A stretch of 64,000 nt of DNA from CAZLMG01 sp964560765 (GCA_964560765.1 CAZLMG010000012.1:1-64000), one strand, 5' to 3'. Positions 8,361 through 18,196 are shown, counted from the first letter of the stretch. The notes: generated by a model from the letters alone, not told the origin. Numbers and translations: made by a program.

Positions 8361-9470
8361 ATGAGTAGCTCCTTTGGACAATTTTTTCGCATCACCACCT
8401 TTGGCGAGTCCCACGGCGGCGGCGTTGGCGTCGTTATCGACGGTTGCCCAGCAGGTTATCGCATTGACTTAACTCTTGTCCAAATGCAGCTCGATCGCCG
8501 TCGACCCGGTCAAAGTGCTCTTAGCACTCCGCGCCAGGAAAGCGACACGGTTGAATGCCTATCGGGACTGGAAAACGGGGTCACTCTCGGCACGCCCATC
8601 GCTCTCCTGGTGCGGAATAAGGACGCCAAGAAAGAGCATTATGCAGATATGAAAGACGTCTATCGTCCGTCGCACGCTGACTTTACCACCGAGGCAAAAT
8701 ACGGTGTTCGACCGAGTAGCGGCGGCGGGCGGGCCAGTGCTCGCGAAACCATCGGCCGTGTTGCGGCAGCAGGTATCGCCGAACAAGTTATGCAGCAAGC
8801 CATTCCACAGTTTCGCATCGTTTCCTTTGTCGAGTCCGTCAAGGAAGAGACATGCCAGATTGCCGACGCAAAACCGATCACCCGGGCAGACGTCGACAAG
8901 TCCGCTTTACGCTGTCCAGATCTAAAAGCTGCAGGACGCATGGAAAAGCTCATCCTGTCGGCCAAAGCTCAAGGCGATAGTGTCGGCGGAGTCATCTATA
9001 CGCTGATTCAAGGATGTCCGGTTGGTCTGGGGGAGCCGGTATTTGACAAGCTAGAGGCTGACCTGGCCAAGGCCATGTTGAGCCTGCCGGCGACGAAGGG
9101 TTTTGAAGTCGGGCTGGGGTTTGCTGCCACCAAGCTATTTGGCTCCCAACACAACGACGCCTTCACATCCGATGGTACTCGGGTGCGGACCATCAGCAAT
9201 TTTTCTGGCGGCATCCAAGGCGGTATCAGCAACGGCGAGGACATCTACTTTCGCGTGGCATTCAAACCTGTCGCCACCATCTTTAGGGAACAGCAGACAG
9301 TGACCCGTGCCGGTCAGAACATAACCTTTCAGCCAGAAGCAGGCCGCCATGATCCCTGCGTCCTACCGCGCGCCGTACCCATGGTCGAAGCCATGGCCGC
9401 CTTGGTGATAATCGACCATTTTTTGCGAAATACCATCTATCTGCATGCCCGTGGCCCCGAGCAAAACTAA
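8361..9470 (+). CDS. aroC: Chorismate synthase
   Basis: A protein of 369 residues. It converts 5-enolpyruvylshikimate-3-phosphate to chorismate using reduced FMN, the last step of the shikimate pathway. Signatures seen are GESHGGGVGVVIDGCPAG near the N-terminus, GGGRASARETIGRVAA in the middle and RHDPCVLPRAVPMVEAM near the C-terminus. The ATG is preceded by GAGG. The gene lies 20 bp after the barrel fusion and is probably in the same transcript. A second shikimate enzyme (aroQ) lies 9 kb away on the other strand. Confidence 0.97.
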   Translation: MSSSFGQFFRITTFGESHGGGVGVVIDGCPAGYRIDLTLVQMQLDRRRPGQSALSTPRQESDTVECLSGLENGVTLGTPIALLVRNKDAKKEHYADMKDVYRPSHADFTTEAKYGVRPSSGGGRASARETIGRVAAAGIAEQVMQQAIPQFRIVSFVESVKEETCQIADAKPITRADVDKSALRCPDLKAAGRMEKLILSAKAQGDSVGGVIYTLIQGCPVGLGEPVFDKLEADLAKAMLSLPATKGFEVGLGFAATKLFGSQHNDAFTSDGTRVRTISNFSGGIQGGISNGEDIYFRVAFKPVATIFREQQTVTRAGQNITFQPEAGRHDPCVLPRAVPMVEAMAALVIIDHFLRNTIYLHARGPEQN

Positions 9471-9532
9471 GGGATCTTTACAGTTTTCCTCGATCACTCC
9501 GATAAATCCAAGGACGCCTCGGAGTGCATCAC

Positions 9533-10279
9533 ATGTTCTGGCACCGGCAAAATCGGCACCCTACGCACGCAAGCGCCACGCCGCCATACGCGCTATGGTC
9601 TGCTATGCTCGCCGTGTTTATCGGCATGGCGTCGATGGGCTCCCGTTCCGCATCTGGCCAAGACATGAAGTATATCCCAACTTTGCACTTCTCTGCAGAT
9701 GGCGGCACCAGCACTTATAAGAGTGAGCTAGTCGAAAGCAACGATACGGCAACAAGCATTCGCTACGGCATGGGCCTTTACGCTGGCGCGGATAAACTCC
9801 TGGGCTTCGGTCTGCGGATGGACTCCCAGACCACTCCATTTGCGCTGAATGAAAGCCAGATTGTTTCTTCATGGCAGGAGACTTTCCTCACCTATCGCTG
9901 GGGCTATATGCATGCTGGCGCCATCATCAGTCTGGTGAATATGTCCGCGACCCAAGGCGAAACCGACCTCTTTGACCTCACGGGCAACGGCTATGGCGCG
10001 ACGTTTGGTGCCTTCTATCCATTTTCCAAGGACGGCAGCGTCCGCACGGAAATCAACTTTGTGCAAATCAATACCATCAAAGAGACAAATCAAGTCGATG
10101 TCAGTATTGGCCAACGCTTGGATGTGGACGTTGGGGCTAATTTCCACCTCGTCAAGAAGCGCTGGCTTGACCTGCTTGTCGGCTACCGAATGCGCACTTT
10201 GAGCATCACCCTCACTGAAACTTTTGCTGAACAGATCACCTCGACCTACCTCGGCCTGTCTACGGTCTTTATTTTCTAA
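9533..10279 (+). CDS. Small outer-membrane beta-barrel protein
   Basis: A 248-residue protein with a long basic n-region and a signal-peptide core (LWSAMLAVFIGMASMG), followed by alternating hydrophobic/polar strands over its whole length. It ends in Phe (S-T-V-F-I-F), the usual C-terminal signal for BAM-dependent barrel insertion. About eight to ten strands would fit the size. ATG 9533 is chosen because GGAG lies 8 bp upstream; the GTG at 9524 overlaps that site. No family was recognised. A second barrel-like gene follows 60 bp downstream. Confidence 0.7.
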   Translation: MFWHRQNRHPTHASATPPYALWSAMLAVFIGMASMGSRSASGQDMKYIPTLHFSADGGTSTYKSELVESNDTATSIRYGMGLYAGADKLLGFGLRMDSQTTPFALNESQIVSSWQETFLTYRWGYMHAGAIISLVNMSATQGETDLFDLTGNGYGATFGAFYPFSKDGSVRTEINFVQINTIKETNQVDVSIGQRLDVDVGANFHLVKKRWLDLLVGYRMRTLSITLTETFAEQITSTYLGLSTVFIF

Positions 10280-10339
10280 GCGCAATTGCGTACAACCTGA
10301 TGAACTGAACCCCAGAACCTGCTCGCAAGGAAATTGCCC

Positions 10340-11155
10340 ATGAGATTTCGCTCCGCCATCTCGTCCTCCCTCTTGATCATCGCCTTCTCAAGTCGTGTTG
10401 CGGCTGCCGTGGAAACCGAGGCCAGTGTGCGCCTGGGCGGAGTTGGTGTGCGGCATCATCACGTGCAATTTGGCAAGGATGGCAGCAAATTCAATTATCG
10501 TGAAGAGGGTGGGCAAGACATCATTTTTCCATTCTCGCGCTTTATGGTCACGCTCAAGACCGAATCGGATGCGCGCATCGAACTACAATACGTGCCGATC
10601 GATATCGAGACAGAGAGTGTTCTGCAACGGGACATCACCATCGATGGTGCCAGCTTCCCGCTGGGAACGAATATGAAGCTGCGCTACAGCTTCCCGTTCT
10701 ATCGCGTCGGCTATTCCGTGCGGATCGGCGATGGTGCGAACCCGCTGCACCTTGGCGCCGCCCTGCAGATTCGCAATGCCTCCATTCGGTTTGCGGCTGC
10801 CGACGGCTCGCTCATGCGGGTCAATCAAAACGTTGGGCCCGTGCCGCTATTCACAGCTGCCTGGCACTGCGCCAGCTGTGAAATACCGGTGTTTACTCGG
10901 CTAGCAACCTTTTATGCGCCGGTGAAGTATCTGAACGGTTCCGATTCGGATGTGGTTGGTGCCTTTACCGACTTTGAGTTGGGTTGGCGCGGCGCCACCA
11001 GCGACCCCCGTCCGACGAACTTCATCGCCAGCGCCGGCTACCTGGGTGGCGGCGCTCGCGGAACAAGTACGCGAAATAAGGGGTTTTCCGACGGCTTTTC
11101 GGCAAATTGGTTGGATCTGGTTTTCTTTTCCCTGGGCCTTGACCGGGCCATTTAG
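10340..11155 (+). CDS. Exported beta-rich, probably outer-membrane protein
   Basis: A 271-residue protein with a clear Sec signal peptide (RSAISSSLLIIAFSSRVAAA) and alternating beta-strand pattern throughout. Strand ends are rich in Tyr/Phe/Arg, typical of a small barrel. One C-x2-C pair occurs near residue 180 (H-C-A-S-C). The ATG at 10340 has AAGGA at the right distance; an in-frame TTG two codons earlier is too close to it. Function unknown. It pairs with the preceding barrel gene by position, and a perfect short hairpin lies 20 bp after its stop. Confidence 0.7.
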   Translation: MRFRSAISSSLLIIAFSSRVAAAVETEASVRLGGVGVRHHHVQFGKDGSKFNYREEGGQDIIFPFSRFMVTLKTESDARIELQYVPIDIETESVLQRDITIDGASFPLGTNMKLRYSFPFYRVGYSVRIGDGANPLHLGAALQIRNASIRFAAADGSLMRVNQNVGPVPLFTAAWHCASCEIPVFTRLATFYAPVKYLNGSDSDVVGAFTDFELGWRGATSDPRPTNFIASAGYLGGGARGTSTRNKGFSDGFSANWLDLVFFSLGLDRAI

Positions 11156-11174
11156 CGGATAGATGATGGTGCTT

Positions 11175-11198
11175 AGCTAGGAAACTAGCTGATTTCTT
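11175..11198 (+). terminator. Possible weak terminator hairpin
   Basis: AGCTAG (11175-11180), a GAAA tetraloop, and CTAGCT (11185-11190) form a perfect 6-bp stem followed by GATTTCTTT. The stem is short and A-T rich and the T tract is interrupted, so termination is uncertain. The GNRA-type loop is nevertheless suggestive of a structured 3' end for the barrel transcript. Confidence 0.35.
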
Positions 11199-11302
11199 TG
11201 AAAGTTTACAACTCGATGAGAGCCGAGATCTTATTCTCATCTCATGCACTCAATTGCACAGTAAAATTTCTCATGAACTGCAGCCGCTAGGAGACCAGCA
11301 AC

Positions 11303-12772
11303 ATGACACTGAAGACCAAAGACCTCTTCCAACGCACGGCCCGCCTCGCGTCTGGCGCCGCTCTCGTCCTTTGCCTTTCTGGCTACAACATTCCCCAACC
11401 TCGTCCGGCGCGAGTCGATGACGAGAGCATCGCCACCCTGCAAAAGATATCCCGTGCCGTATCCGATATCGCCAGCGAGGCGCAAAAGTCGGTCGTGTTC
11501 GTTTCCGTCTCGAAAACGGTCAAAGGCATGCCCTACGGCATGATTAACCCCTTCGAATTTTTCTTTGGCCCACAGCCCGGCCCCGGCGGCCAACAGCAGC
11601 GCGCGCCCGAACGCAAGCAAGAAGGTCTTGGCTCCGGCTTTATCATCGATTTGGAAAAAGGCTATGTTCTGACCAACAACCATGTGGTGGACGGGGCGGA
11701 TGAGATTCATCTTAAGCTGGCAAATGGCGAATCGTTTGCGGGTACGGTCATTGGCCGCGACAAGAACACAGACGTGGCCGTCGTACAGATCAAGGACAGT
11801 AAATTCAATCGCAAGGGCTTGAGCCAACTATACCTGGCGGAATCAGACAAGGTGAAGGTCGGAGACTTTGTGATCGCCCTCGGCGCCCCCTTTGGCCTTG
11901 AGTCTAGTCTTTCATTCGGGGTGGTCTCCGCCCTTGGACGTGGCAGTCTGAGCATCACCGAACTTGGCGATTTTATCCAAACCGATGCGGCCATCAATCC
12001 CGGCAATAGCGGTGGCCCGCTCTTGAATACTTATGGCCACGTCATTGGTATCAACACGGCCATCTACTCGCGCTCCGGAGGCTATAATGGCATTGGCTTT
12101 GCCATTCCCTCGAACTTAGTACGCTCAGTCGCCGAGCAATTGATCAATGGCGGAAAGATCGATCGCGGCTATTTGGGAGTTGGCCTTGGTCGTGGCAGCG
12201 ACCCAGAGCTCGTACGCGACATGGGCTTGCCAGAAGGTACCGAGGGCGCCTTTGTATCCGCTGTGGAGCCGGACGGTCCTGCGGCCCGCGGCGGTGTCGA
12301 AGCCGGCGACTTCATCTACGAGATCGACGGCAAGAAAGTCCGTGACGACGCCGATCTGCGCAATCGTATCGGCTTGATGCAGCCAAAATCAAAGATCGAA
12401 TTGTCTCTGTATCGCGACGGCAAGTCGCGCAAAGTCAAGGTTACGTTGGATCCATGGCCGGAGAATTTGCAAGCAAGCGCCGACCAACCCGGCGGGCAGG
12501 TCCAGGCATTTGGGCTCACGGTCAGCGATGTGAAACCACAATTACAAAAGCAGTACGGTTTTCGCTCCAAGCAAGGTGCGGTCGTGATCAATGTTGCCGA
12601 AAATTCCAGTGCTGCCCGTTCGGGCTTGGAGCCCGGTGACGTCATCGTCAAAGCAAACAATCAAGCGGTCAACAACGCCAAGGACTTCAACGCCATTGCG
12701 AAACAATCCAAGCGCCTGTATATCCGATTGGAACGAGCCGGTCGTTTCATGTTTATTCCCCTGCGCCAGTGA
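11303..12772 (+). CDS. Periplasmic serine protease, DegP/HtrA (Do) family
   Basis: A 489-residue protein: N-terminal export signal, trypsin-like domain, and two PDZ domains. The catalytic triad is visible as His127 (TNNHVVDGA), Asp157 (KNTDVAVVQI) and Ser236 (NPGNSGGPL). A Gln/Pro/Gly-rich surface loop of about 25 residues precedes the first catalytic strand. PDZ1 begins near residue 285 (R-G-Y-L-G-V-G-L) and PDZ2 near 400. The family degrades or refolds misfolded envelope proteins, which fits a neighbourhood of outer-membrane barrels. malQ starts 15 bp downstream, so the two are probably co-transcribed. Whether it is DegP-, DegQ- or MucD-like cannot be decided by eye. Confidence 0.93.
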   Translation: MTLKTKDLFQRTARLASGAALVLCLSGYNIPQPRPARVDDESIATLQKISRAVSDIASEAQKSVVFVSVSKTVKGMPYGMINPFEFFFGPQPGPGGQQQRAPERKQEGLGSGFIIDLEKGYVLTNNHVVDGADEIHLKLANGESFAGTVIGRDKNTDVAVVQIKDSKFNRKGLSQLYLAESDKVKVGDFVIALGAPFGLESSLSFGVVSALGRGSLSITELGDFIQTDAAINPGNSGGPLLNTYGHVIGINTAIYSRSGGYNGIGFAIPSNLVRSVAEQLINGGKIDRGYLGVGLGRGSDPELVRDMGLPEGTEGAFVSAVEPDGPAARGGVEAGDFIYEIDGKKVRDDADLRNRIGLMQPKSKIELSLYRDGKSRKVKVTLDPWPENLQASADQPGGQVQAFGLTVSDVKPQLQKQYGFRSKQGAVVINVAENSSAARSGLEPGDVIVKANNQAVNNAKDFNAIAKQSKRLYIRLERAGRFMFIPLRQ

Positions 12773-12787
12773 GCAAAATAGTCCGAA

Positions 12788-14326
12788 ATGAGTCAATTAC
12801 CTAATCTTGAGCAACGAACAAGCGGCATTCTCCTACACATCACGTCACTTCCCGGGTCGCCTTACAGTGGCGATCTGGGAGATGCCGCCCACGCTTTTTT
12901 GGACACTCTGAAAGTAAGCCGGCAGAGCTGGTGGCAAATGCTCCCGATCAATCCGGTCGGCGATGGGGACTCACCTTATTCAACAGTGAGCTGCCTGGCA
13001 GGGGAACCGTTGCTGATTGCTGCGAAGCCTTTGGTCGCCGAGGGTTGGCTGACAAGGGTGCCACGCGCACCAAAGGGTTCTGCGGAACGTCGCGCCAACT
13101 ATGCGGCTTCGCGCCGCTGGCGTCGCGCCTGGCTGCAAGAAGCCTACGAGGGCTTTTTGACGCAAGCGACCCGGGAACAAAGGCAAGCGTTTCAGCAATA
13201 CAATAAATCGCACGACCAGTGGCTGCATGACTTCGCCTTGTTTCAAGTTATTAGCTCGCAACACGGCAAGGATTGGAGCTTATGGCCCAAGCCCTTGCGC
13301 GACCGTGACCCAGCTGCGTTACGGCAAGTGGCGACGCAACAAGCCGCCGCCCTAGGCTTTCAGAAGTTTCTGCAGTTTGCCTTTGATCGGCAATGGCGCT
13401 CTCTGCGTCAGGCCGCCGCCGCTCGCGGCATCGGTCTCATTGGTGATGCCCCCATATTTGTTTCGCTGGGCAGCGCGGATGTATGGGCCAATCAGAGCCA
13501 ATTCCTCCTGAACGCACAAAAACGCCCCACACATGTTGCGGGTGTTCCGCCTGACTACTTCAACCGGGATGGCCAACTTTGGGGTAATGCCCTGTACGAT
13601 TGGGACGAAATGCGGCGCACCCGCTTTCGTTGGTGGATTCAGCGCATGCAGCGAATGACGGAATGGTTCGACATCATCCGCATCGATCACTTCATTGGCT
13701 TTCATCGTTACTGGGCCATTCCTGCCACCGCGAAAACCGCCAAGACCGGAAAGTGGCGTTTAGCGCCAGGACACGCGCTTTTTGCAGCGATGCGCCACGC
13801 CATGGGCTCCTTGCCATTCATTGCTGAGGATCTCGGGCTTGTCACCCAAGAGGTCTGGGATCTGCGCGACGCGTTCCATTTGCCTGGTATGCGCGTGCTG
13901 CAATTTGGCTTTGGCAATGATCAGGGTTCAGCCTATCATCGGGCCCACGAATTTACGAAGAATTGCGTCGTCTACACGGGCACCCATGACAACGACACGA
14001 CGCTGGGTTGGTACCGAAGCGCACGTCGACAACGATCCGTCAAGAAGCCCTCCTTTGATTGGCAACGTGTTGCCGCCATTGTTGGTGAGAGGGAGCCCCA
14101 GGCGGTCCAAAATCTCATGGAAGTAGGCTTTCAAAGCGTTTCCAACACCATCATCGTACCGGCGCAAGACATCTTAACGTTGGACGGCAAACATCGGATG
14201 AATGTACCAGGAACAGCGCGTGGAAATTGGCAATGGCGCCTTCTAGGGACCGATTGGAAGCTAAGCCATTCAAGGTACTTGGCTCAGATAAGCCGGGCGA
14301 CCGACCGTTGCGGGAACGTAAATTAG
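12788..14326 (+). CDS. malQ: 4-alpha-glucanotransferase (amylomaltase, GH77)
   Basis: A protein of 512 residues, the length of the short bacterial MalQ type. It transfers maltodextrin segments between glucans in glycogen/maltodextrin metabolism. The start (RTSGILLHITSLPGSPYSGDLG) is the family signature. IIRIDHFIGFHRYWAIP contains the nucleophile Asp, A-E-D-L-G the acid/base Glu, and GTHDNDTTLGW the transition-state stabilising Asp. It is cytoplasmic. Its position directly after the HtrA gene has no obvious functional link. Confidence 0.95.
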   Translation: MSQLPNLEQRTSGILLHITSLPGSPYSGDLGDAAHAFLDTLKVSRQSWWQMLPINPVGDGDSPYSTVSCLAGEPLLIAAKPLVAEGWLTRVPRAPKGSAERRANYAASRRWRRAWLQEAYEGFLTQATREQRQAFQQYNKSHDQWLHDFALFQVISSQHGKDWSLWPKPLRDRDPAALRQVATQQAAALGFQKFLQFAFDRQWRSLRQAAAARGIGLIGDAPIFVSLGSADVWANQSQFLLNAQKRPTHVAGVPPDYFNRDGQLWGNALYDWDEMRRTRFRWWIQRMQRMTEWFDIIRIDHFIGFHRYWAIPATAKTAKTGKWRLAPGHALFAAMRHAMGSLPFIAEDLGLVTQEVWDLRDAFHLPGMRVLQFGFGNDQGSAYHRAHEFTKNCVVYTGTHDNDTTLGWYRSARRQRSVKKPSFDWQRVAAIVGEREPQAVQNLMEVGFQSVSNTIIVPAQDILTLDGKHRMNVPGTARGNWQWRLLGTDWKLSHSRYLAQISRATDRCGNVN

Positions 14327-14435
14327 ATCTGCTTTATCCTTTTGTTTTCAATGGTTGCAACTTGCCGCTCAGGGTCTCGGCCACCCTGCCGAATGTCTCT
14401 TAACTCCGGGGTGATTTTATTGAGGAGTCAGAGAG

Positions 14436-15740
14436 ATGGGAGTTCGGAAACCGGCGATGCCAAATATCGATTCCGCTTTGATCATGGATCCTTCCGATCT
14501 GGGGCAAGCGGCCGCCCGGCATTACTTGCAAGAGTTGGGCGTCACCAACATTTACCTAGCCGATACGCGCCAAGCTGCTAGCAAGATCTTGCTGGCGCAC
14601 GAGCTGAAGCTCGTTATCCTGGATTGGGACATTTTGGGTGCGGAAGCACTCGCCAGTTTCAATCGCATCCGCCGGGATCCCCAACACGCGGCAACTCCGA
14701 TCATGATCACGAGTCACGAACTGCATCCCAATGACATTCAAATGCTCAGCGAATTTCCCGGCACGTCACTACTGCATAAGCCCTATACCGAGCCAATGTT
14801 TCTGGAGAAATTTGAGGCGGTCGTTAGCGAGATCGCTGATCTCGATAAACAACGACCAGTCATTGAAGCCCTGCTTGCATCTGCAGATGACGACCGTACG
14901 GACTGTGTGCCGCTAGCGCGCCGCCTCTCGGCGCGACTCAAGAACCCGACTCCTGTATTAGTGCACGCCGGTCGCCGCCTACGCGAACTTGGCAATTTGC
15001 AGGCCGCAAAGCGGGTTCTAGATGCTGGTCTCGAGTCAGACGGATCAAAGCTGCCACTGTACACGGAGTTGGGCCGGGTACATCTCCTGCTCGGCGAGGA
15101 CCAAGAGGCCTTGCAGCTGCTGCGTCATGCGCAAAGTTTTGCCAAGGGCAACATCGACCGGGTGCTGATGTTGGGCGAGTTAGAGCTAAGGCAGAAGAAC
15201 CCGCGGAAAGCGCGCGCATACTTTGGCGATGCTTTAGCTATCGACGACCAAGACACGAAAGCGCAATGCGGGCTAAAAGTCGCCGAGCGAATGGAAGAGT
15301 ATCTGGCGCAGCATGATTTGCGCGACATCCCCAAGTCCTTTGCGGGCATGATGAACGCCATGGCTGTCGCCCTGGCCCGTACGGAACAGTATAAGGAGGC
15401 GGTAGCCCAATATGAAGCTGCTATCAGCTACGCACCGTCAGAACGCGATGCCTGCCGCATTGCCTTCAACGTCGGGTTGGCGCACTTGCGTTGGCAAAAA
15501 ATAGCCGAGGCCAAATCATGGTTCGATCGGGCTCGCGGCGCCAAGGGATCAACCGGCAAGCGGGCTGCGGAAATTCTCAAGCTCATTGCCGAGGGACGTC
15601 GCGATCGTGATGGTCAAAACAAGGCGCAGATTGTGTCCGAAAAGCCATCAGCCGCGGCCACCCTCCCCGAAACAACCACGCCGGCAGAAGCCGGCGGTGG
15701 TGAAGTTGGCGAAACGACTGAAGTCCCGAAAGCTGCCTAG
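14436..15740 (+). CDS. Receiver-domain protein with TPR repeats
   Basis: A 434-residue protein. Residues about 12-130 form a CheY-like receiver: phosphoacceptor Asp63 in LVILDWDILG, a Thr/Ser-type switch in M-I-T-S-H, and the conserved Lys in L-L-H-K-P-Y. It is followed by a region of tetratricopeptide repeats (about 180-390; for example R-V-L-D-A-G-L-E and Y-K-E-A-V-A-Q-Y-E-A-A-I-S-Y-A-P) and an Ala/Glu/Thr-rich tail. There is no DNA-binding or enzymatic output, so phosphorylation probably controls protein-protein interaction through the TPRs. The ATG has GAGGAG upstream. No histidine kinase is encoded nearby. Confidence 0.85.
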   Translation: MGVRKPAMPNIDSALIMDPSDLGQAAARHYLQELGVTNIYLADTRQAASKILLAHELKLVILDWDILGAEALASFNRIRRDPQHAATPIMITSHELHPNDIQMLSEFPGTSLLHKPYTEPMFLEKFEAVVSEIADLDKQRPVIEALLASADDDRTDCVPLARRLSARLKNPTPVLVHAGRRLRELGNLQAAKRVLDAGLESDGSKLPLYTELGRVHLLLGEDQEALQLLRHAQSFAKGNIDRVLMLGELELRQKNPRKARAYFGDALAIDDQDTKAQCGLKVAERMEEYLAQHDLRDIPKSFAGMMNAMAVALARTEQYKEAVAQYEAAISYAPSERDACRIAFNVGLAHLRWQKIAEAKSWFDRARGAKGSTGKRAAEILKLIAEGRRDRDGQNKAQIVSEKPSAAATLPETTTPAEAGGGEVGETTEVPKAA

Positions 15741-15745
15741 ACTCT

Positions 15746-16906
15746 TTACCGAATCGATAACTCAACGCTGATCGGATAGTGGTCGGAAAATCCGGCTTGG
15801 TCTGGATTGAGAGTTTGGTGGTTGGCTGGCCAAGGAATCCAAGTCTTGCCATCACCACCATTGGCTACGCCGATTTTACCAGCAGGTTGCGATACGCTTC
15901 GCATAGCATGAATCTTATAAGTATCGATTTGAATCTGCATACCTTTGCCGGCAAGCAAATTTTCATTGACCATGATGCGATCAAGGACGTTCCACTCTTG
16001 ATCCTTGGCATAAAAATAGGTGCCAGGATTTAGAGCCCGCTTTTCGGCCAGCGATACTGATGTGTCGGCTAAGAACAGCGCATGAACGTCATGTAACGGG
16101 TTGGGGCTCTTAGGATGAAACAAAACCGACTCGAGCGGATGTGGATGCTCGTCAGGAATGGTGTTCAGGTCGCCGCCGGCAACGATCGCCGCTTGTGGGT
16201 TACGACGAAGGGTCTCATCGATCACCGCTTGCAAAGCGCGGGCCGCTACCAAGCGATTCGTTGTCGGGTTGGCTTGCGATGGCCAGTGGTTGACGAAGAC
16301 ACTTAGTTGCTGCTGACCGCCGACCAGGAAGTCCACGCCCAGTAAGTTACGAGTGGCCTTGCCGCCCTGCTCATTCATGCGCAGCTCGATCTCTTTGTGC
16401 CGGACATATTCCAAATTAGGACCCGTCTTGGCCATGATCGCGACGTCGATTCCACGACCGTCCGGACTATTCGTTACCCAAAATCGATCGTAACCCAATT
16501 CATCAGCCAGCAATGCCACGACGTTTTCGTTTTCAACTTCTTCCAGTCCGAGGATATCCGGCAGAAACTCAGAGGTGGCACGTACTGCCTTTGCGATCTG
16601 GCTTATCTTCACCGCCAAATGAGCGTCCGTCCAATCGGTCGAAAGGCAAGCTTGGCGAAACTTCGGCACCTTCACCCGCTGGCAGGCTTCGGCCTTGCCG
16701 GGAAAACTCTTTGGTAGAAACTCCCAATCTTCTTTGCCGGAATCATGCTCGTTATCAAATAGATTTAAGACGTTGTAGTACATAACGCGCATCGTGCTAC
16801 TGCCAGGCTGCTCCAGCGTAAACTCGCTAGCGAATGCACTTGCGGAGCACAGGCTCCAGACACACAAAAACAATCCAGCAATTCGGGATGGAATCGTTGA
16901 CCGCAT
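15746..16906 (-). CDS. Exported endonuclease/exonuclease/phosphatase (EEP) family protein
   Basis: A 386-residue protein with an N-terminal signal peptide (IPSRIAGLFLCVWSLCSASA). EEP-fold motifs in order: MYYNVLNLFD (Asn ligand), LGLEEVEN (metal-binding Glu), VNHWPSQ (His), AGGDLNT (Asp/Asn pair) and FSDHYPISVEL (catalytic Asp-His). The overall layout is closest to the secreted DNase/endonuclease branch of the family, although sphingomyelinase-like activity cannot be excluded. The ATG at 16906 is chosen because GAGGTG lies 6 bp upstream. The gene converges on the receiver-TPR gene with a 5-bp gap. Confidence 0.85.
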   Translation of the reverse strand: MRSTIPSRIAGLFLCVWSLCSASAFASEFTLEQPGSSTMRVMYYNVLNLFDNEHDSGKEDWEFLPKSFPGKAEACQRVKVPKFRQACLSTDWTDAHLAVKISQIAKAVRATSEFLPDILGLEEVENENVVALLADELGYDRFWVTNSPDGRGIDVAIMAKTGPNLEYVRHKEIELRMNEQGGKATRNLLGVDFLVGGQQQLSVFVNHWPSQANPTTNRLVAARALQAVIDETLRRNPQAAIVAGGDLNTIPDEHPHPLESVLFHPKSPNPLHDVHALFLADTSVSLAEKRALNPGTYFYAKDQEWNVLDRIMVNENLLAGKGMQIQIDTYKIHAMRSVSQPAGKIGVANGGDGKTWIPWPANHQTLNPDQAGFSDHYPISVELSIR

Positions 16907-17108
16907 GCAGCACCTCACATGAGTTTTGGATGAGGCTTTTTAGACCAACCGGCCAGTCAGGGCAAGCAGGGTTCCGTTAATTGTCGGTAAAGATAGGGAT
17001 TCCCCTTGTCGTGGCGAATTACCTTGACCATCCCAAAAGCATTCAGCTACACACTGCTCGCCCTTGGCAGCAACAGTGAAAACAACAATCATTTCCAGGA
17101 GATTTCAC

Positions 17109-17477
17109 ATGATTCGGACACTTTTAGCGATCGTCGCACTGTTCATGTCTGGTAGTAGTCTCGCCACCACAGATGGCACCACCGATCAATGGCAACAGTT
17201 TCGCTGCGGCGACCATTGGCTCAACGTGCAGATTTTGCTCAATGACAGCGACGAGACCGCCATCGTGAGTTTTGACGGCGACTCAAATCCGAATCGCGAC
17301 GATGTGGCCGCCAGTGCCGCGATCGACATGGCCAAGGGCAGCATCACGGTCTATTTGCAAGATGAACTCGGTGGTTCCTTGGTGCTGACGCAAGACAGCG
17401 TCAGCCGCGTCTGGACGGCCCAGTTGCAGTGGTCGCTGAATGACGAGCTGAGTTATATGGGTGGAAACTGTCGCTAA
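17109..17477 (+). CDS. Small secreted protein
   Basis: A 122-residue protein with a textbook signal peptide (MIRTLLAIVALFMSGSSLA) and a mature part of about 100 residues containing two cysteines (F-R-C-G-D near the start and G-N-C-R at the end), likely one disulphide. The mature chain is beta-rich and acidic. The ATG has CAGGAG 8 bp upstream; a longer in-frame start at 17064 is rejected. No family was recognised. It converges on pgeF with an 8-bp gap. Confidence 0.7.
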   Translation: MIRTLLAIVALFMSGSSLATTDGTTDQWQQFRCGDHWLNVQILLNDSDETAIVSFDGDSNPNRDDVAASAAIDMAKGSITVYLQDELGGSLVLTQDSVSRVWTAQLQWSLNDELSYMGGNCR

Positions 17478-17485
17478 GCGAAATG

Positions 17486-18196
17486 TCAGCCTCGCGCACG
17501 CAAGGCGATCCAAGTCCAGTTGCGGCCGCCCGTGCGGCCGTCGCGGCGGTAACTGTGCCAGTTCTCGCGCCCCTCGAATGTGCAAACGCGCCAAACCGCC
17601 ATGCTGCTAGGCGCGAGGCCACATTGAGTTGCTTGCAAGACTGCAGCCACGGCTAAGTCCGCGAACCAGCGGTCGCCTGTCCCCTTCGTCAAACACCAGC
17701 TAAGATCCTCTCGCAAGTTCATATTTGGCCTGGCAAGTGCGTCCACCACTTCCGGACCAACTTCAAATTTCCCTGGACCAATCGCGGGCCCAATCAACAT
17801 CTGCAGCGAAGTCTCGGGAACCCGGCTAGCGAGAATGCGTATCGCCTCGGGCAATATTCCAGCCGTCAAACCTCGCCAACCGGCGTGGACGACGGCGGCG
17901 ACTCGGCCCGCCCGATCCGCTAGCAAGATAGGCAGGCAATCGGCGGTTTTAACACCGATCACGAGATTTGATTCCGCAGTCCATAGGCCATCGGCCTCCG
18001 GTCGCTGCGTGGATCTCGGCGCGGTTTCCGCCTGGGCGGCGACGACGCGCGTACCATGCACCTGCACGACATGGTGGCAATCGGGGTCTGGCTGCTTCAG
18101 GCCCGTGCCCCCCCAAGATGCTCCGGTAAAAAAGGCGTTCAACTCAATTTGATTGCGGGTCCAATGGACGGCGTCAAGGACGGCACGGGCATTCAC
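17486..18196 (-). CDS. pgeF: PgeF/YfiH-type laccase-domain protein (polyphenol oxidase/purine nucleoside phosphorylase fold)
   Basis: A protein of 236 residues. The zinc-site motifs of the DUF152/YfiH family are present: V-Q-V-H-G-T-R-V, GVKTADCLPILLADRAG and VVHAGWRGLTAGI. Members have been described as purine nucleoside phosphorylase/adenosine deaminase-type enzymes and, in E. coli, as an enzyme preventing mis-incorporation of non-native residues into peptidoglycan precursors. The start is a GTG whose last bases form the TGA stop of aroQ (GTGA overlap), so it is translationally coupled to aroQ. Confidence 0.9.
   Translation of the reverse strand: MNARAVLDAVHWTRNQIELNAFFTGASWGGTGLKQPDPDCHHVVQVHGTRVVAAQAETAPRSTQRPEADGLWTAESNLVIGVKTADCLPILLADRAGRVAAVVHAGWRGLTAGILPEAIRILASRVPETSLQMLIGPAIGPGKFEVGPEVVDALARPNMNLREDLSWCLTKGTGDRWFADLAVAAVLQATQCGLAPSSMAVWRVCTFEGRENWHSYRRDGRTGGRNWTWIALRARG

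Noticed and set aside
14384..14403. CAGGGT...ACCCTG hairpin after malQ as a terminator
   Set aside because: It is not followed by a T tract; it may be incidental.
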